64,000 nucleotides of DNA, taken from contig QJNS01000309.1 in the NCBI GenBank assembly GCA_004154925.1, positions 1 through 64,000 of the forward strand. The letters are read 5' to 3'. Both the position numbers and the translations under genes were made by a program. Shown here piece after piece: positions 23,861 to 36,500 of this stretch (within the stretch, counting starts at the first letter, position 1; every line of letters starts with the position of its first letter). The stretch comes from Monosporascus cannonballus (Eukaryota; Ascomycota; Sordariomycetes; Xylariales). Under the pieces are notes generated by a model. It made no database searches, had not been told where the DNA came from, and saw only the letters and a list, made by a program, of their open reading frames with translations.

Positions 23861-26800
23861 ACGTGGTTCCTGTTTCGTGTCATCTAAATCATGTGCATAG
23901 GAAGAACTCTGAGATCACTACCAAAGCTTTCTCTATGTGTAAATGGAAAGGGATGGTTATACTTTATCAGGAAAAGAAATTGCTATTCTGCAACTAACGT
24001 CTACTATATATTCAACGCCGTCATAGACGAGCTAGGTATGGGTATGAAACTAGACAAAGAGAGTGTGAAAGCCTGTAAATAAGTATTATATATATATTGA
24101 ATACTTGCGTTTTTATGCACCAACAGACCGGTCTAGCACTGCATAACTCTATATTCATAGCGGTGTGGGTCTTTGGGTTACCCCTATTCCAGCCCCTATT
24201 CTCGCCCCGACCCTTACAAGAAACCGCAGCTCATATAACAAAAATGGTTAGCATTTCGGGCGGATGAATAGTACTCAAGTGCAAAGACTTTACTGGTAGA
24301 ATTCCGCCATGAGTGAGATTCCGTCCGTTTTTTTTTTTTTAGCTTTGGTTGCGATAGATCCTGTTTATTCTGTGTAAACATTTGCTCCGTCTTGTTACCA
24401 CTAGCACCTGGGATCCTCAGGGCAGGATGGATGATCAACTCGGGGGGTATGTACTGGGATATTGTGGGGCGGACGAACGAAGAGTTACTGCTAACAGCCC
24501 CTCTCCGGGCACCCAAAGCCAAAATCCCCCCCCAGGCGACTATCTTCAGTCTCCGGCCGGGCGACTACGGCTAGACTACTCACACATCCATCATAAGATG
24601 GTGAGTAAGGCATTCGGCAAAGTCTCACGCTGCTGCTAAGGCAACGATTGCTCGGTGGGTGGCCGAGCATAACACTCATATCGTGTCCAGAATTAGGATT
24701 AACAATAGCTTAGATAGGGGCGGTTAGGTATTACAACTGAAATCAAAGAGCCAAGTCGTTATAGACCGCTATGAACTAAGGATAGAGCATATCTCTCGCC
24801 ATCGTCCTACCTACCCATTAAGAAGATTAACTATAGGCGAAGTGCGAGCCAAGGTAGAAGGCCAAGCTTCGCATAACCATCAGCGTCCTGGCATCTGTTC
24901 CTCCCCCCCCCCTCCTCCCCCCGAGCCAGTTCTAACCGTATCATTTACGAGTTTTTCCAGTATGCATGGCCACTCTCGGTTTTGGGATACTTACCAATTC
25001 GAGTTAACTACGTATCCAATATCCCCTGTAATGGCCCTGATAGAGCCCAGCGTTTTCGGCCCCGAATAATGTACCCAGTAGTCACCTTTAGCCGTTAGTC
25101 TAGAATTCAGAACTATTCTCTAGAGCGGTTGAGAGACAGCCGTTCGATGGTCTGAGAAACTTGTTTGTCGTATTTAAACATCTCTTAGTCCCATCGGTGG
25201 CGAGTTGCCAGCGTGTCTGTAGGTTTGGTTGAACTTGCCCCTTACCTCGGCGCCAAGTTAACATTGCCTCGAGGCGAGAATAATTCCGATCTGACTAATA
25301 GTCCTTGCGCGCGACTCATAAAGTATTGTTGAGCTCGAAGGGAGACCGACCGACGTTCTCCGATCGGCCCTTGCTGCAGTAGCCCGATCCCCTGGAGGTT
25401 GGGCCGAGTGCATCTATCTTGCGCAAAGGCGTAAAGATGCCATGGACAAAGGATACCAGGCGGGTGGGATGAATTACCGAGTGTTGCCGGATAGTTATGC
25501 GCTATGTACGTCTCGAGGGGGAATAGAGTAACTAAGAAGTCCAACGATGTCTCCGAGCGAACCCTACTCGTGCTACGTTGCCCTCATGTCGAGTCAGAGC
25601 GACTCTGTTTCGCGGATCAATCGTTGCCCACCGTTAAGTAAAACCAAAGATACCTGATTGGCAACCGGACCCGTCTTTTCAACTTCTATTGTTAGTGCCA
25701 TCTTATAATACTCCGCCAGAGGATTACGCCTCGGTGTCGGGTTGGCCGACTGGTGTCTTGGGCCGGTAGACTTGGGCGCTCTGTCGGACGGTTTATGATC
25801 TGAATTCATATCTATGTGTGGAGTTGGCTACTACAACAATAAATTCTGTGCCGTAATGAATTCACTCTGGGAACACCCCGGCTATTGTACCGATATAAAC
25901 GAGTTCCCTCGCCATGGCGATATTTGTTATTTCTTTGCTTATTAACGCGTACAATCATTTTATCGAAGAAGGAATTTCGCTAATCGGGCACCTTGAACAC
26001 CAAAAATGGGCTGCTAACTCCGGGAGGAGGGGGGGTTAGATGTTGTGTTGAAGGGGTTGACATGGGTTGCATAGGCGAGGTCTCGGTACGTATCTCCTCA
26101 GCATAACGAACTCTCGCCGCAATGAATGTGGGGTGGTACTCTTTTGCGATTCGTCATGGTGAGATTTTACGGTATGTACTCATAGCCAGCTGGCCGGAGT
26201 GCTGCTAGGTAAGCGAACCCCTTAGAACCAATAGCGCGCTTGGGGGCCGAATTGCACCAAATCTACTGGCAAAACTCCTTCCCAACAATCACACGAGATG
26301 GATGGCGTAAGAGATATGATGAGGAGGTAGACGTTCCATTCAATATTGGTATCCTAGACATCCGAGCGTATATATATATATATATATCTCCACTTTCCGA
26401 CGTCCACCTCCCTTATGGACAACGCTGGATGGAAATCTTGAGCGTCTGCTTGTCCCTTCCCCTTGGGTGAATCGTTGCTGGTATATCTGGAAAGCTCCAT
26501 GGTAATTTCGCAGCCATTTTCCTTGAAAAGATATCGGACATCGTCACCTGCCAAAATGCACCTTATTCTCCAAAGACGCCGGGGAACCCGGCCAAAACGA
26601 AAGAGCACTGGTAAATACGCCCTAGACTCTGCCCTGACACGTCCTTTGCTTCAACAGTAGCTCAACCGTCCTCCGTCCCCATTTTCCGTGTGGTATCATT
26701 ATTTTCATTTGCCCTTGTTTCCAACCGCGTAAACCAAACCATTACATTAAGAGACTAGATCTTGTGTGCGTGCGTGCCTGTGTGTGTGTTGCGTGTGTCG

Positions 26801-27020
26801 ATCCGCAAGTCGTATTCGGTGAAGGAATCGCTTGCCGAGTATAAACGCCGCAATTCCGCTGTTGCAAATATAAAATCGAGTACAACAAAGAAAACTATTG
26901 ATACAAGAACCTAATAGGATCGAAGCGGCCATTGCTGCCGACCGACTAGAATAACGCTGCAAGCCAAAGCAAGTTACGATAAGAACCGACATCTGAGTTG
27001 TCATCAATGGTGGGTGCAGC
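23861..27020. other. Gene-poor spacer, no supported gene
   Basis: Scattered short frames (up to about 100 codons) lack family motifs, introns or codon bias. It contains an 11-T run (about 24330), a C-rich run (24901-24923), a (TA)n microsatellite (26369-26387) and a GT-rich stretch (26765-26800). An open - frame at 26354-26608 is unassigned and may only be downstream sequence of the homeobox gene. Confidence 0.6.
26369..26387. repeat. (TA)n microsatellite
   Basis: A perfect TA dinucleotide run of about 19 bases lies in GC-balanced spacer sequence downstream of the homeobox gene. Confidence 0.95.
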
Positions 27021-28954
27021 TTATCGATCATGGTGATCCGGGAAGTTTCCGGGAGTTATGTTCTGGGTGAACTGAATCTGTTTAGATCTGGGGTGGCCCG
27101 GAGATGAACTTGACGACATTACCGACTCGTTCGTCTCCCAGTCAAACTCAGTATTAGCTGGGCCATGATTGGCCAGCCTTCTGTGTCGGTGTATTCCGCT
27201 CATCATAGGGGGGTAAAGTGGTGTGGTCGGAAGGCTGCCATCGCTCTGGTCGAGGTATTCGCGCATAGGAAGCTCGGTTGGGTAAAAAGGCACAAACGTC
27301 TGCTGATAGTTGACGCAGGGGCCATAGGTGCTGCCCAAGAAGTTGAAACTTGCAGAAGGGCTTAGCGGCGGCGTACTAGGGTCGAGATCGACGTTCAGCC
27401 CGGCCATGAAATTTTGTTGCATAGCAGCTGCGCTGAGAACTAACGCATCATCATCGGAGCAGCTCGAATGGACAGTTGGCTCTGAGACTGGGTGCTCCGG
27501 AACCGCAGGTGTGTTTGGTGTCGGAGGTGCCGCGAACGGTGTTGTCATGGACCCGCTAGGAGAGCAGGCCACCGCTTGTAAATGAAGCAGTGCTTCCGGC
27601 GACTTACTAAAGTATAGGGGGGATTGCGGGCCTGCGTTCGACTTCTGAATTCGACCAGCACCATTCCCGTTGGTCGAGACAATTCGGCGTATATTGGCCG
27701 GTTGGCAAGAATCCATGCGTCTCGAACCATCCATCGCAGTCTTGGATCCATTTCCTAAATTGGATGGGCGACTCTTCAGCGAGGGTACTTGTAAAGCAGC
27801 CGGACGAGAAGTTTTTCGACGGGAGGCGATGTTCGCCGGAGGTGGTGGTGACTTGAAGCTATCACTGGGACTGGGCGTGTTTTGAAGATGTCCGCTATTG
27901 TCGGACCCCCTCAGGCTTTCCTGAGCACTGTTGTTCATGCCCAAGCTCTCCATATCGTTCACTCCAGAAGTGTCCTGTTCGATGAAAGAAGCGGTCCGGG
28001 GATTAGAGAAGCGAGGTTCGACCAAGTTGTGGTACTGGCAGGTTGTCATTTCCTTCTCCTTTGAGTTGAACCCTGGAAAATGAGATGCAAGCTGGTCGTC
28101 AGGATCCAAATTCTGGTTTAAGGCAGAGAATGAGGACGCAAGGTCGTCCGAGGATTCTTGGTTCGCGAAACCCTGCTGGGCTTGGCGGGTGAAGCTTCTC
28201 ATCCCAGAAGATGCAAACTCGACCGGTAATGGGGGCTGCAAGGTATCTGAGGAGTCGTCCTGCTGAGGCTCCGGGCACCGAAGAACGGGGGACTCTGAGT
28301 CGGCGAGACTGACGCTTCCATCTTTCCTGTGGGCTCGTTTAGACGCCGTGCTGGGAGTCTGAGAGCCTGAGCTGGCGTCCGGGAACAGAGCCGAGGAAGG
28401 TTGCATGCGGTGATGACCGTTATCACCAAAAGGCTCGGTCGAGTCGCTTAGAGAGCATTCCTGCGGGGAAGCTGATTCTGAACGGCCCAGTTCGGCCGCT
28501 CTTCGAGCTTCATATGCCTCTTGTTTCTTCTCCTGCTTCGCCTTAGCCCGGCGGTTTTGGAACCAATTCTGAAGATGGAAGTCAGCAATAACCCACTACG
28601 AGGAGAGTTTGGAAGAAATACGTTTATTCTTGCGCGCTCTAACCTAAGGCTGTCGGCCAACTGAGCCTTCACCGAGCTAGAAGGCTTTGGATTCTCCTGA
28701 AACACCTTTTCCAGCTTGTCGACTTCATCTTTGGTCAACCGGGGTTTCGACTCCGTCTTGCCATCGGTTAACGAAGCATGTTCGGCCATCATATGGCTAC
28801 GTGATTGTTGATATGGGTACATGTACTGAAGACCCGGAAACCCAGAATGAATTCGGTATTGGCTTTCCGTATATGGAATGGAGCCTCCTTGCCCAGGCGG
28901 GAAGCCGTACACGGGGGACAAGTTCATCTGCTGACCACAGAATTGCATATCCAT
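27021..28954 (-). CDS. Homeodomain transcription factor
   Basis: Two exons join in frame: 28622-28954 and 27021-28568, with a 53-bp intron (28569-28621, GTATTT to CAG). They give 626 residues. The homeodomain lies at about residues 66-125: KPRLTKDEVDKLEKVFQENP, then QLADSLRLERARIN, then after the splice NWFQNRRAKAKQEKKQEA. WFQNRR is the DNA-recognition helix, and the intron falls inside it. The rest is a long low-complexity Ser/Pro/Asn-rich tail typical of fungal regulators, ending ITPGNFPDHHDR. The N-terminus is Tyr/Gly/Gln-rich. It should act in the nucleus. In arrangement it resembles the fungal homeobox regulators of conidiation and development (the Htf1/HOX2 group), but I cannot assign it to one, so no symbol is given. 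It stands alone in gene-poor DNA. The start at 28954 gives the first Met of a continuous frame. Confidence 0.9.
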
Positions 28955-30540
28955 GATCGCTACAAGCGGAGAGCGGGGGCCGTGATCGAGTGTATAAGTA
29001 ATTTATGAGATGACAAGTCTGATGCGGCACTTTCAAGTAGACTGAAAGTCGCAATTTGAGTAGTGGCCCGTCCAGAGTGGGCGTACTAATTCCGGTGCTG
29101 GAGGATCGTGGTATATATATAGACTGACTTATATCGGTCCGGCAAGAGTTAAGCTTTTTTCGTTAAGGAATGACTGGAAGCTAGATGGTTATAATGGCCG
29201 AATACGACAGATCCTGATAATGGGCGTGATGTGAAGGTGCAAAGAACACCATCAACACCGGCAGCGTTCGAGGGGACGTGGGTATAAGAGCAAGTGAAAG
29301 GGCTCAAGGAGATGCAGATATGTCCGACTCCAGGTGAGACAGAGCTCACTCGAACTCCTCAAGAAGATATCGGCGAGACAGAGACAGAGAGTCAAGATGG
29401 GTCAGGAAAACAATCAAGGAGTCGCATAGGGGCGGAAAGGGAGGGGAGGGGCGTGTAGATGTAGTCTGTGGGTCTTTGGCAGCACAGCACCCACGGCCCG
29501 TATGTCTTCTTTGCCCGGGGAGTAAGAAGTACAAGAGTACTTCGGCAGTACTACGAAGAGAAGGAGATTGCTTGGAGGAGGTGAAGGGCTGGACCAAGAT
29601 GGACGACTGGGGATGGACGGGATGGCACTGTATGAGGAGGGTACCCTAATGTACTCCTATGTCAACCAACCAGCATTCACCTCTCTTTCCCTGCCTAGGG
29701 GTGGACGGGAAAAGAGAGGGAGCTGCAGACGCACCCTTGGGTCTTTGATTACGAGCAGGGGAGCGTCGCTCAAGCGCTGACTTGGCTTCTGGCAGCCGCC
29801 TAAGGGACGTGGCGGTGGCCGCCCTGAGCAACACATGGTTAGTTTCTGTGTCCGGGTGCCGGGTGCACGTTCAGCCAGAGTGGACCCCACAGGGCATCAG
29901 ACACATCCCCCCATCCCATCACACATTGTTCTCATGTACATACGGACCCCAGGAGCGGACAGGACATAGCGTGCGTAGATACTACAATACAGAGTCTTGT
30001 TGATGCTGTGAACAAAAGCTCATCGACCATTCGCGGACAGGGTTTCTCAGCGCCATCCTCCTAATTGGCTCACAGGGCGTCCATTGTCAGCGCCCGGAAC
30101 GGGTACCGAGGAAGATTCCCTTCTTGGCGGGGTGGATCGAGCTAAAACCCAGCAGCGGCCCACCCCTGCTTCAGGCCATGCTGGGTCATCATGAGAAGGG
30201 CCACAGGTTGCTGAAGACTCGAGAGGGAGGCCGTCATATGTTTTACGATGGGGGAAGTAGGGTTTGGTAAAGTGAACAATTCCCAAAAGGTACTTACCTG
30301 AATGGATGGGAAGTGGGGGAGGATATGTTGCTTAGTTACGCAAGGAGCCAAAGCAATTCGCACATAGGCACGGTAGATCAATGTAAGGCGCGATTGAAGA
30401 GAGTATGGAGAAGCCACCAAAGAAAGGAGAATGCCATGTCCTAGTACCTTGAGGTGGAACGATTGGAAGAAGGTTGATGAGAAGGGGTTAAGACAATTCA
30501 TTATGCAATAACCACAACTTGCACATGAAGCAAAGAATAG
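28955..30540. other. Upstream region of the homeobox gene
   Basis: This is non-coding sequence of 1.6 kb with purine-rich stretches (29330-29470). Its texture resembles the other fungal 5' regions in the window. Frames up to about 120 codons have no recognisable domain. A long upstream region is usual for developmental regulators, which is inference only. Confidence 0.5.
29109..29124 (-). promoter_or_regulatory. Possible TATA element of the homeobox gene
   Basis: A tatatatata tract lies about 160 bp upstream of the homeobox start codon, in otherwise mixed sequence. Position and composition fit a TATA box, but this is not proof of function. Confidence 0.35.
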
Positions 30541-33500
30541 TATAAAGTGAGATTTGAAAGTACACCAATATCTTTTGTCAATGACGTTCGAGGTGCTACA
30601 GCTCGCAACCGACTTCGGGTGCAGCTTGGTTTGGTCTACTTAAACAGAGAGTACCAATCCCTATCGAGTTAAGAGGGCGAACAGGTTAGTTAGTACCTTG
30701 AGATACTCGTCTACCAACAGGAGTAAGGCAGCTATAAGCCTTTCAATTACCACGAATTACACTGTGCTGGACAGTCTGTAATCTGCTGATCACCATGCGG
30801 ATGTATTGGGGGTATTTGACGTTACGGCTAAGGTGCACTGGGCGCAATTCCCTTACTTATCCGTACGCACGTATCGTTGGCTTCTAAATCTACTGGGGTT
30901 AAGTTAGTGCTTCTGCTTTGATCCATTTTGATGGACATGCATCATGACCCTCGCGATAGACAGCGCATCTGGGATGAGTTCTACTACAGAGGGACCGTTG
31001 AAGAAACTCGAGAGACGCTTCAATGTTTAAAACGTCTATCTGTAGGTTCTTAGCATGGCGGCACGCCTTCTACTCCGCCTAGTCCAGTCAAGCCGAGTCC
31101 ATTATCCTATAGCCCTTGACGATTATCTCCGTTGGGGGCAACTTCCGTGGGGTTTTCCCAACGTAGGCGCGACAGCGTTTCGGCACTCACCTGTTCGACT
31201 TTATTACCCCTGAATCCGACATAGGATTGCTGCACGCTAAAAGGCGCCCGCCCGGGACCTTGCACGCTTAGATCTGAGTCTAACTGCGTAGTAACTACAT
31301 AGGTTCGTAACCCAACATGAAGATCTATCTGTAGCTAGGGTACAAAGGACATCAAAATAAGGCGAACGCAGGATCGCGGGATTCAGTACTCTTCTAAATG
31401 ATATAACTACTCAATAGGATACGGTACACATTGTGCTCCCTGTGCAACACACCCTAACGCTAATACATTCTCCGTGACCGGATCCCTGTGGTAAAGCTGC
31501 AGTTATTCGCATACGGTAGGTACCCGTTCAGCCCCTATATGCCTGTCCATATGCAGCCTTTGGACCCCCACCTGAGCTAGATTTTAGTTGCCTACAACCA
31601 CTGCCTGAAATTTATATGCCGCCTGAACTTCTTAAACTTGTGGACCTCTTTACAAGTGTTTGGACAAGTCGTCATAAAGTGTGAAAAGCGATCTCAGCGT
31701 TTGAGGTTGGCAAGTATAGAATTCGAAGATTTTCCTGGTCCTTGGTGCTATGTAAGGTAATTTCACTCGTTCTTGGGTTTGGCATGGTGCATCTTGGTAT
31801 AGGGCTACTGGGTGAACGTTGTTCTTCTAATGCCACAACTCATAGCGTTTCCTTTCCAATCTTGCTCGGATATCCACTCATCGTATCATCACAGCCATCA
31901 TTACTACGAGTTTATTTTTTGGTGCTTGGGGTATCCTTGTAATGATTTGCATAGCGACGTGTAAAGGCTATGACAGTAGTGTCTTACAATCAGATATCCC
32001 GACACGCCGTCTTCTTACTGAATACGAATAGGGAAACCAGCCGCATGCAACCTTAAACAACCTACACAAGTTCGACGATTCGGCCATTGCAAAAAGCGGA
32101 TTGCGGCAACTTACATATATTTAGATCGTATCTACATCGTGGCAGCATGCTAACTGGCATTATGTTTATGATGATGCGTATGATCCTTGTTAGGATAGCC
32201 ATCCAACTTTCCCAAGATCCTATCTGGCGGCCCATCCGGCCCTGACAGATCTTTCCACGAGGACAGTTACCGCCAAAATCGTCTCATCAAGGAGCTAATA
32301 GCGTAATGTCAGTACGCCAATGGCGCGGTTCTGGAGTCTAGACCAGAGAAACTATCCCCAACCGTTTATTTCGAGGTCTCCTGTTCCTGCCGACCAGCGT
32401 TCCAACGTTGTCTTGGTGGCTGGACAGCTCTTCCCTGGTCACACCACCTTGTCACCTTCCAGCTCTAGCCTGTAACCGCGACCATACATACCTGAAGTCG
32501 GCAATTTTCTCAGCTGCGCGCATACAGCTACCTACCTGTACGCAGGACTCGCACAGGCGTGACCATTACATACTCTGGAATCTAGCCTAGCCAGATCTTA
32601 GCTGTGTTCGTGCAGCGTTAGTTGGACGGGCAGTGCTACTGCAGCTGAACGAGGAGGGCGCGAGGGCCGCGGCGTGTTACACTGCTTGAGCAGCCTGCAA
32701 GCGCAGTGGTGGTGCTGCTATTCCTGGCGTCTGTTCCAATCTCTACATTTACGGGTGTGGTCAGGCGTAGGCAAAGCTGAACGGGGGCTTACTGGCGCGC
32801 GCAACCTGCGCTGCAGCCAGATCGTCTCCGTCTGCCTCCAAAATCGTGCAGCGGCAATTTAACTACAATCATTAAAGAGCAATCCCCCAAAGCTTATGAA
32901 TACGAATTGTCGAATACTCATAATGCATTACAGCAAATTATATGATGCGATTCGCGTTAACGACCCATAATGAGCTGAAACAGATTTTCGATCACACCTA
33001 GACTATCATGGGACTTTTGTTTTCTTGAAGGATATCGGAGACCCGTTCAGCAATAGACTTAAGGCCACACGGGATAGGCAGATGGCAAAATCGTTACCCC
33101 ACGTATTCTCGCTTGGAAGAACTTCAACCGCCTGTGGTGTTCTCTCGGCTCGGCTATGACGACAGCTATGTAAGGGCCGTATCTTGTCCGGATATTACTG
33201 GAACCCGGGTACCAGAAACGGAACGCGCAGGTCGCACCGGCATATATTCTCTCGAATCACAGCGGTCGTAAATTGAAGGGTTTGTATTCTTAAGATGTGC
33301 GATATAGCCAGGGCCCATTAACGCCGAAAGGAGTCGGTGCCGCGCTCCTGGGTCGAGGGACGCTAGAACCTAGAAAAGTGCTGCATTAGATTCATCCTTA
33401 CCGAATCCTAGGAAACTTTATTTCGCTCTCGCTGTCAGGCCAAAATGCTGGCCAACAGCCACGAAAACTGTGCCAGAGCGCTGGGACCTGACAACCTGGG

Positions 33501-36500
33501 ATAGCAAGATCAAACAAACATTAAATACAACATAGTACTAAACTTTCAAAAGCGAATGCATGCACTGTTCTTGCAACGACACTCCCGGCTAATGATTGGT
33601 AGCTTTCAGCGTCTTGCTTCTTTCTCTTTCTCAAGGTCCGGGGGGCATGGTTTCCGCCAATGACAATCGATGAAAATAACAAGAAAACTCTTGTCGACTC
33701 GGCCTATCCGAGGTTGACCGAATAGCGAAATCTTGGTTGTCGCCTGCAGATCTGGCTAGACCACAGCCAGCACCGCTGACAACTGGATCGACCGCAAAGT
33801 CCTTATGCCTCTGGGTTGGATTTGTAATCTTCCTAGCCGTGTTCTCTTGTTTGAGATCTGTGGGCCTTGGATATCGAAACTTGTTTGAGGTCATTATTTG
33901 GCCGAATCCGGTTGACCTTGAGGTGCGCTTATGTACCGAACGAGGTGCACAACAACAACGTTGTCCTCGCCAGCGAATCGGTCGAAAGCACTGCAGTGTT
34001 GCTTCTCATCGCCTATTACCTCCTTGGGTCCGCACGATAATGCGGGACCCAACCCCCGGGGCCTGTGGATCGTCGTTACCGCGGCAAAATGGGAAACAAT
34101 CCATACTGTATCTACCTGCGATAGAGACAGATGGGGCACCTGTTACTCTTGCATACAAGTGGATTCGCGCATGCAGATCTTTACCCGCCAAACGCGCTAA
34201 TCTCTCCCGCTACCCCTACAACCGGAAGCCATACCTGCTGAGGTTTCCAGTTAGGTTAGGTATGTGTGTCTCAGCCGTACTGAGCTCTGCCCATATCTCT
34301 GCGAGAAGGCTATTTTTCTATAAGATACTTCTCACAGCTGAGGTCGTAGCTCAAAAACGGTGAGGCATTCCGATTCTCAGGACAGAACCGAGCAGTTTAT
34401 GTTTGCAAGACGAGCTTTCAGATTCCCGTTGGTGGACGTACAAGCGTATTCGGGCCCGGAGTGGATGCCTTTGCTTGTGTGTGGTGGATTCGCTGAGCAG
34501 TGCTCTTCGTGGACCCGCCGTCTACGGGGCTAGTCTCAACGCGATTCGGGCCATGGTAACACGCCGTGGGGCATCTCACGATCGCGTCACCCTCCCCTCC
34601 GGCGGCGGCTTCCCTATGCTACCGACGACTAATGTCGTCCGCACATGTATTATGGTACATCTTAATTTGCTTCTTGGGCCCAATCAATTCCGGGGACTAT
34701 TCTCCGATGCGCATCGGTCGCGCTAAACGTTCACTCTCAGTTCAGCTCCAAATACCACAACGGCGGATGTTCACTACAACGATAGCCGCGGCCCCTGCGT
34801 TCTGTCTTCAATTCGGGGCGCTTGGGGCACAGCTGATAGCTTAGGGCGTATGCATGGCATTATGATAATGGTGACTGTGAACCAAACCTGGAGGAGTGAA
34901 CTCCCACCGCATGATGGACTTGGAGTTGACTTGCAGACAGTATCCGCTCTGTGTTGAGCCCGGCCCCATCGCCCATAGGTACGGCGAAAGGGATTGCAGC
35001 ATGGTGGTGTACCTGATCGGCCGGAGCCACAACGTCTAGACCTTCTGATGTGTGATCATTGCGACCATACAAAAGTTCGTTGCTGCCCTATGCCACCATT
35101 AATCTTCCCGTCATATTTCTGGATCGCCCACGTGTTGCTAGAAATAAGCACCTCAGGTTTGGAATGCGCGGGTTCTTAGAGATTATGAAAAATCCCCATG
35201 CACAGGCTGGTAGTTATATTTGGTGACAGCAGGATGCCTCGTCCACGCCGCAGACGGGGGCTATATGTCGTCTCCTACAGCATATTAGACCTCGTGTGGC
35301 TAAGGCTCTTTGTGAATGTGCATCTCCTGATCCCCTACTCCCTAGCGATATTAAGGCAGCAACAAGTAGGTGGGCGATATGCTGTCGAGGTGTGCATTTT
35401 GCACCAGATCCCCCTTTTCTCACAAGACATATATACGTACTTAGACACGGACCGGAAAGTTTAAGCATTGCAATCATTTTGTGGGGTTGTGCTCCGTCCG
35501 GACTTTGGGGGGGGCAGGGGGTTTGATTAGGTGGTCCGAGCTGCCACGTGGAACAAGGCTCATGAAATACCCTTGTAGCGCTAGGAAATAAACCAGCCAC
35601 CAAAACGGAAAGGCTGGCTCAAACGACCGGGGGCGTGTGGATCCCTTCTTGAAGTATCTTAAAGTACCTTCCTGAACCCTTATCTAGCATTTTCGTCACG
35701 GCTGCAATCCGAATATTCTCCACTCACTCCGCCCACGTCTGGGGAACTCACGAATCGCCCTGTAACCCCCTCGCTCCCGCTCTCTTACAGACTCGCAACT
35801 ACATACAGACGACCAGAGAGGCTGTGCGATGTGACCCCTGCCTTGGTTACCCACAATAGCTATCATCGTGAGGAAGGGACGGGACGAGGATATGACGCTG
35901 GCTGGCCCGGCCGGTCCCAGCTCTGCACCGTCAATGATAGGCAGAGCCGACACGGATATTTCCAAGTGGTTTGTGATGATCTTATCTCCCGCAATCTGAT
36001 CGTTCCCCGTTTGAGGACGAGAACGAGCGGGCTTCGGGATTCAAGGGCACGCCTGAGCCGCATCAGATACATACAACCAAGCGGACGCCATCCGTTGGTC
36101 GACGGTTGTGTCGAGGCGCCGCTCTAGCCGCTCTGCTCCTACGCACTGCGCTTCCAGACCCCTCGGCATTCATCCCTTAGGTCGCCAGCGTTCCGCTTTC
36201 GAAGGCGGTGGATGGAATAAGCGCAGAGCCATCGCGGAAGCACTTGAAGAGGATATCCATGCCACGAGCACGCTCCGTGATATCTTGAATAATGTGATAT
36301 GTTCGGCAGGACAAACTCGTGATATGAGCTCACGATCATCGACTGACTCGGGTGTTTGTCACATTCCCTATCTAAGTAGGTGCATAGTTGTGGGTTGCTC
36401 ATGGAAAAGTGGAAACTGTTGGTCACGGCTTCTTTTGTCCCCCAGAAACAGAAGCCTTGGTGACAAGGAAGAAGGGGGCAACTGCTATGAATCTGGCGGT

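Noticed and set aside
26354..26608. 84-codon frame on - (reads like a plausible protein end, then Tyr-Ile repeats)
   Set aside because: The last part is the TA microsatellite, and no family motif or splice partner was found. It is kept only as unassigned.
33737..34363. 208-codon frame on + in the featureless stretch
   Set aside because: It has a non-ATG start, no domain and no codon bias, and overlapping antisense frames are of similar quality. Length is only slightly above chance.
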